A DNA stretch of 7,836 nucleotides. Source: Solirubrobacteraceae bacterium (GTDB lineage Bacteria; Actinomycetota; Thermoleophilia; Solirubrobacterales; Solirubrobacteraceae). The position numbers and the translations under genes were made by a program. The notes under the pieces are model-generated. The model saw only the letters and a program-made list of their open reading frames with translations. It ran no database searches and was not told the origin of the DNA. The stretch lies in NCBI GenBank assembly GCA_025935735.1, contig JAICUS010000272.1, positions 1 to 7,836 of the forward strand, read 5' to 3'. This document shows positions 5,715-7,836 of the stretch, in pieces; positions within the stretch are counted from its first letter, which is position 1, and each line of letters begins with the position of its first letter.

Positions 5715-6166
5715 ACGCCGGTGGCGTAGCCGGCCGGGCGCTCGCCGTCCTTGTAGACCTGCATGAACTCGACCTCGAAGCCCGGGACGGCCTGGCCCGC
5801 GAAGAACGCCACCCACCCCTCGCTGTGCGGATGCGAGCCGACCTTCTGGCAGGCCTTGCAGGGCTTGAGCTCGGCGCCCGCGCTCAGCGCGTGCTCGATC
5901 GCCGCGTCGATGTCATCGACCTCGAGGCAGATGTGCTGGACGCCCTGCCCCGAGCGGGCGATGTGCTGCGCGAATCGCCCCCCGCCGTCGGTCGACTGGC
6001 AGAGCTGGATCTCCACCTCGCCCCAGTGGAAGTGCGCCTCGCGCGACTGGCCGGCCGGCCAGTCCGCCCGCCGCGGGTCGGTGACGCCCAGCAGCGCCTC
6101 GTACTGCGCCACCGCCGCGTCGACGTCCTCCACGGCCACCGCCATGTGCTTGATCCGCTTGATCAC
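5711..6166 (-). CDS. VOC-family metalloprotein, methylmalonyl-CoA epimerase-like
   Basis: A 151-residue vicinal-oxygen-chelate protein with two beta-alpha-beta-beta-beta modules. The first holds IKHMAVAVEDVDAAVAQYEA (H7) and HWGEVEIQL (E52). The second holds GVQHICLEVDDIDAAIEHAL (H78) and PGFEVEFMQV (E131/E133). These His/Glu positions match the metal-ligand pattern of VOC enzymes, and the overall layout is closest to methylmalonyl-CoA epimerase, which swaps a proton at the carbon beside a thioester. The usual partner, methylmalonyl-CoA mutase, is absent; the gene instead sits between a cyclic amidohydrolase and an M20 amidohydrolase. A racemase, epimerase or other metal-assisted step on the ureide substrate is therefore worth considering, but this is inference. 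Also notable is a Cys-rich KPCKACQK segment. GTG 6166 has GGAG 5 bases upstream, a good ribosome binding site. The stop overlaps the M20 start. Confidence 0.88.
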   Translation of the reverse strand: MIKRIKHMAVAVEDVDAAVAQYEALLGVTDPRRADWPAGQSREAHFHWGEVEIQLCQSTDGGGRFAQHIARSGQGVQHICLEVDDIDAAIEHALSAGAELKPCKACQKVGSHPHSEGWVAFFAGQAVPGFEVEFMQVYKDGERPAGYATGV

Positions 6167-6175
6167 CCGTGCTCC

Positions 6176-6187
6176 GTTCTCGAGAAC
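6176..6187. promoter_or_regulatory. Perfect 12-base palindrome between the cyclic amidohydrolase and VOC genes
   Basis: GTTCTCGAGAAC is a perfect palindrome inside the 25-base gap between two tightly packed genes, immediately upstream of the VOC ribosome binding site. It is the inverse of the actinobacterial LexA layout (GAAC-N4-GTTC), so it is not a LexA box. It could be a regulator site or a small mRNA structure, or chance. The sequence is certain; function is unknown. Confidence 0.3.
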
Positions 6188-6191
6188 AACC

Positions 6192-7556
6192 TCACACCGC
6201 GACCCCCGCGCCGGCCGGCAGGAAGCGCCCGCCGCCCTGGGCCCGCACCGCGCCGCCGGCGAACACGACCTCGCCGCGGCGGATCGTGTGCGTGACCCGC
6301 CCGCGGATCCGGACGCCCTCGAGCGCCGTCCAGGGATGGCGGCTGAGCAGGTCTTGCGCGCGGACCTCCCAGGTCTCGTCCAGATCCCACACGGCCAGGT
6401 CCGCGTCGGCGCCGACCGCGATCTCGCCCTTGGCCGGATGCAGCCCGATGATCTGCGCCGGCCGGGTGGCCGAGAGCTGGGCGAAGCGCTCGAGCGACAT
6501 GCCGCGCCGGTTGACCGCCTCGTCGCGGACGGCCGGCAGCATCGCCTGGATGATGTTGATGCCCAGCGGCGCCTTGAAGATGTCGCCCGCGGCCGCCTGC
6601 TTCTCCTCGCGCGTATAGGGCGAGTGGTCAGAGCCGAGCGAGTCGATCGTGCCGTCGAGGACGTACTCCCACAGTCGCTCGACGTCCGCGCGCGCCCGGA
6701 TCGCCGGCGCGCAGCGCGCCCACGGGCCCAGCCGGACCAGGTCTTGGTGATCCAGCAGCAGGTACTGCGGGCAGGTCTCGCAGGTCACGCGCGCGCCGGC
6801 CGCCTTGGCCTCGCGGACTATCTCCGCGCCCTCGGGCGTGGAGACGTGGGCCACGTGCAGCCGCGTGCCGGTGTGGGTGGCGAAGCGCACCACGCGGGCG
6901 ATCGCCTCGATCTCCACCAGCGGCGGGCGCGACTCGGCGTGGGCGAGCGGGTCGGTGCGACCCGCGGCGGCCATCCGGGCCAGGCCGGCCTGCAACAGCG
7001 AGTCGTTCTCGGCGTGCACGATCAGCAGCGCGTCGAGCTCGGCGAGCCGCTCCAGCGCCTCCAGCAGCGGCGCGTCCTCGAGCTTCGGGTAGCCCGGGCT
7101 CGACGCGCACATGTAGGCCTTGAACGCCCGCACCCCGTGCTCCTGCAGCGCCGTCAGCTCCTCGAGCGACTGGCCGGCGGCTGCCGAGTAGAGCGCGAAG
7201 TCGCAGATCGAATTGCGCCCGGCGAGCTCCCGCTTGATCGCCAGCGACTCGAGGTCCTTCACCAGCGGGTCGGCCTGCGGCATCTCGCCGACCGTGGTGA
7301 TGCCGCCGGCCACCGCGGCGGCGGTGCCCGGCCCGAAGCCCTCGCGCTGGGCCTTCGACGGCTCGCGCAGGTGCGTGTGGATGTCCACGCCGCCCGGGAG
7401 CACGACCTTCCCCGCGGCGTCGAGGCGCTCGCCCGCGATCTCGCCGGCGTCCCCGGCGAGCGCGGCGATGCGCCCGTCCTCGATGACGATGTCGAGGTCG
7501 CGCACGCCGTCCGCGAGGACGACGCGCGCGCCGGAGACGACGGCGAGCCCGGGCAT
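6192..7556 (-). CDS. Cyclic amidohydrolase, allantoinase/hydantoinase type
   Basis: A 454-residue amidohydrolase of normal length for allantoinase, dihydropyrimidinase and dihydroorotase relatives, which open cyclic amide or ureide rings with a two-metal site. The N-terminal beta-sandwich half (VVSGARVVLADGVRDLDIVIEDGRIAAL) leads into the barrel. Metal ligands are visible: DIHTHLREP (H60, H62), the lysine normally carbamylated in FKAYMC (K146), H181 in IVHAEND, H237 in LHVAHVST and D310 in SDHSPY. CETCPQYLLLD is closest to allantoinases and hydantoinases; LREP also occurs in dihydroorotases. No pyrimidine-synthesis genes surround it, and an M20 carbamoyl-type amidohydrolase lies two genes downstream, so a ureide-degrading role (allantoin or hydantoin) is preferred. 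ATG 7556 is preceded by AGGAG at 12 bases, which sits inside a hairpin. The upstream neighbour is an ABC solute-binding protein. Confidence 0.87.
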   Translation of the reverse strand: MPGLAVVSGARVVLADGVRDLDIVIEDGRIAALAGDAGEIAGERLDAAGKVVLPGGVDIHTHLREPSKAQREGFGPGTAAAVAGGITTVGEMPQADPLVKDLESLAIKRELAGRNSICDFALYSAAAGQSLEELTALQEHGVRAFKAYMCASSPGYPKLEDAPLLEALERLAELDALLIVHAENDSLLQAGLARMAAAGRTDPLAHAESRPPLVEIEAIARVVRFATHTGTRLHVAHVSTPEGAEIVREAKAAGARVTCETCPQYLLLDHQDLVRLGPWARCAPAIRARADVERLWEYVLDGTIDSLGSDHSPYTREEKQAAAGDIFKAPLGINIIQAMLPAVRDEAVNRRGMSLERFAQLSATRPAQIIGLHPAKGEIAVGADADLAVWDLDETWEVRAQDLLSRHPWTALEGVRIRGRVTHTIRRGEVVFAGGAVRAQGGGRFLPAGAGVAV

Positions 7557-7561
7557 GGCCG

Positions 7562-7603
7562 CTAGTGGCTCCTGGCGTGCGTATCCGCGGGAGGGGCCAC
7601 TAG
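7562..7603 (-). promoter_or_regulatory. Intercistronic RNA hairpin covering the amidohydrolase ribosome binding site
   Basis: On the minus strand CTAGTGGC (7603-7596) pairs with GCCACTAG (7569-7562). After one C/A mismatch CCT pairs with AGG, giving 11 base pairs around an 18-base loop. The 5' arm contains the TAG stop of the binding-protein gene; the 3' arm contains the whole AGGAG Shine-Dalgarno candidate (7573-7569) of the amidohydrolase. No U-tract follows, so it is not an ordinary Rho-independent terminator. It may couple translation or stabilise the upstream mRNA. The pairing is seen; the role is inferred. Confidence 0.55.
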
Positions 7604-7836
7604 GCCTTCCACGCCACCCAGAGCGGGTAGTGCGCCGTGCTCTGGATGAAGAAGTCGTGGACGTCGTTGGCGAACGCGAACCGGTTGGTCGGGTTGATCA
7701 GCCAGAGGATCGGGAGCTTGTCCATGACGATCTTCTGCCACTGGTCGAACAGCTGGCCGCGCTTGGTCATGTCCTGCTCGCCCTGGGTCTTGCGGTACAG
7801 CGCGTCCGCCTCCTTGTCGACCCAGCCCGTGTAGCC
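7600..7836 (-). CDS. ABC-transporter solute-binding protein, family 5 (peptide/nickel type), C-terminal part
   Basis: The gene runs in from beyond the right edge; the last 78 residues are visible before TAG at 7602-7600. They match the C-terminus of family 5 extracytoplasmic solute-binding proteins (DppA/OppA/NikA type), which capture peptides, opines, nickel complexes or similar solutes outside the membrane and deliver them to an ABC permease. Recognisable features are YTGWVDKEADALYRKTQGE, the helix RGQLFDQWQKIVMDKLPILWL, then INPTNRFAFANDVHDF and the closing YPLWVAWKA. The binding pocket and signal peptide lie outside the window, so the solute is unknown. No permease or ATPase gene follows; a cyclic amidohydrolase does, starting 43 bases downstream across a hairpin. 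The likely substrate is therefore the ureide handled by the downstream enzymes, by context only. Confidence 0.88.
   Translation of the reverse strand, partial: GYTGWVDKEADALYRKTQGEQDMTKRGQLFDQWQKIVMDKLPILWLINPTNRFAFANDVHDFFIQSTAHYPLWVAWKA

Noticed and set aside
3261..5729. An 822-residue open frame on the + strand
   Set aside because: It runs antisense and out of frame across the glycosyltransferase and M20 genes, with Arg/Ala/Pro-rich composition and no motif. It exists because stop codons are rare at this GC content.
6176..6187. LexA (SOS) box
   Set aside because: The palindrome is GTTC-N4-GAAC, the inverse of the actinobacterial LexA site GAAC-N4-GTTC, and no DNA-repair gene is nearby.
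6192..7556. Dihydroorotase (pyrC) of pyrimidine synthesis
   Set aside because: LREP fits dihydroorotases, but CETCPQYLLLD and the neighbouring solute-binding, VOC and M20 genes fit ureide degradation better, and no other pyrimidine gene is present. Not fully excluded.
5763..7565. A 600-residue open frame on the + strand
   Set aside because: It is antisense to the VOC and cyclic amidohydrolase genes, whose metal-site motifs are intact. It is a composition artefact.
7562..7603. Rho-independent terminator after the solute-binding protein gene
   Set aside because: The stem is good, but no run of U follows in the minus-strand transcript and the next gene starts 5 bases past the stem. It is better read as an intercistronic structure.

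Overview
The window is very GC-rich. Nearly every gene ends in its own clean frame with long antisense shadow ORFs, genes overlap or abut, and GTG starts are common. Together with the kinds of proteins present (an actinobacterial-type VapBC pair with a leaderless-looking promoter, and a MscL whose N-terminus resembles the mycobacterial one), this suggests a high-GC actinobacterium, perhaps of the Thermoleophilia/Solirubrobacterales. That placement is an inference from protein style, not a marker-gene result. No RNA gene, insertion sequence, CRISPR array or phage gene is visible, and no gene-free stretch exceeds 60 bases.

Left block, + strand (1-1967): the C-terminus of a D-2-hydroxyacid dehydrogenase, then the large mechanosensitive channel mscL, a trehalose-6-phosphate phosphatase (otsB), and a four-helix membrane protein of unknown function that probably starts at a CTG codon overlapping the otsB stop. 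mscL and otsB next to each other suggest a small osmotic-stress unit.

Middle block, - strand (1962-3454): a putative VapBC toxin-antitoxin pair followed 8 bases later by an unusual single protein joining an ACT-type amino-acid-sensing domain to a RidA/YjgF domain that lacks the imine-deaminase arginine. A compact double palindrome lies in the promoter region of the antitoxin. Divergently, on the + strand, is a GT-B glycosyltransferase (3511-4464).

Right block, - strand (4374-7836, read right to left): the end of an ABC-transporter solute-binding protein (family 5), a cyclic amidohydrolase (allantoinase/hydantoinase type), a VOC-fold metalloprotein resembling methylmalonyl-CoA epimerase, and an M20 amidohydrolase of the N-carbamoyl-amino-acid hydrolase/allantoate amidohydrolase type. 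They look like one operon for uptake and stepwise opening of a cyclic ureide (allantoin, hydantoin or a relative), with the VOC protein as the unexplained member. An RNA hairpin between the binding-protein stop and the amidohydrolase start would hide the latter's Shine-Dalgarno sequence, and a perfect 12-base palindrome precedes the VOC gene.

The window is mostly metabolic and stress housekeeping. The most original items are the ACT-RidA fusion attached to a toxin-antitoxin pair, the VOC protein inside the ureide cluster, and the hairpin that could couple transporter and enzyme translation.
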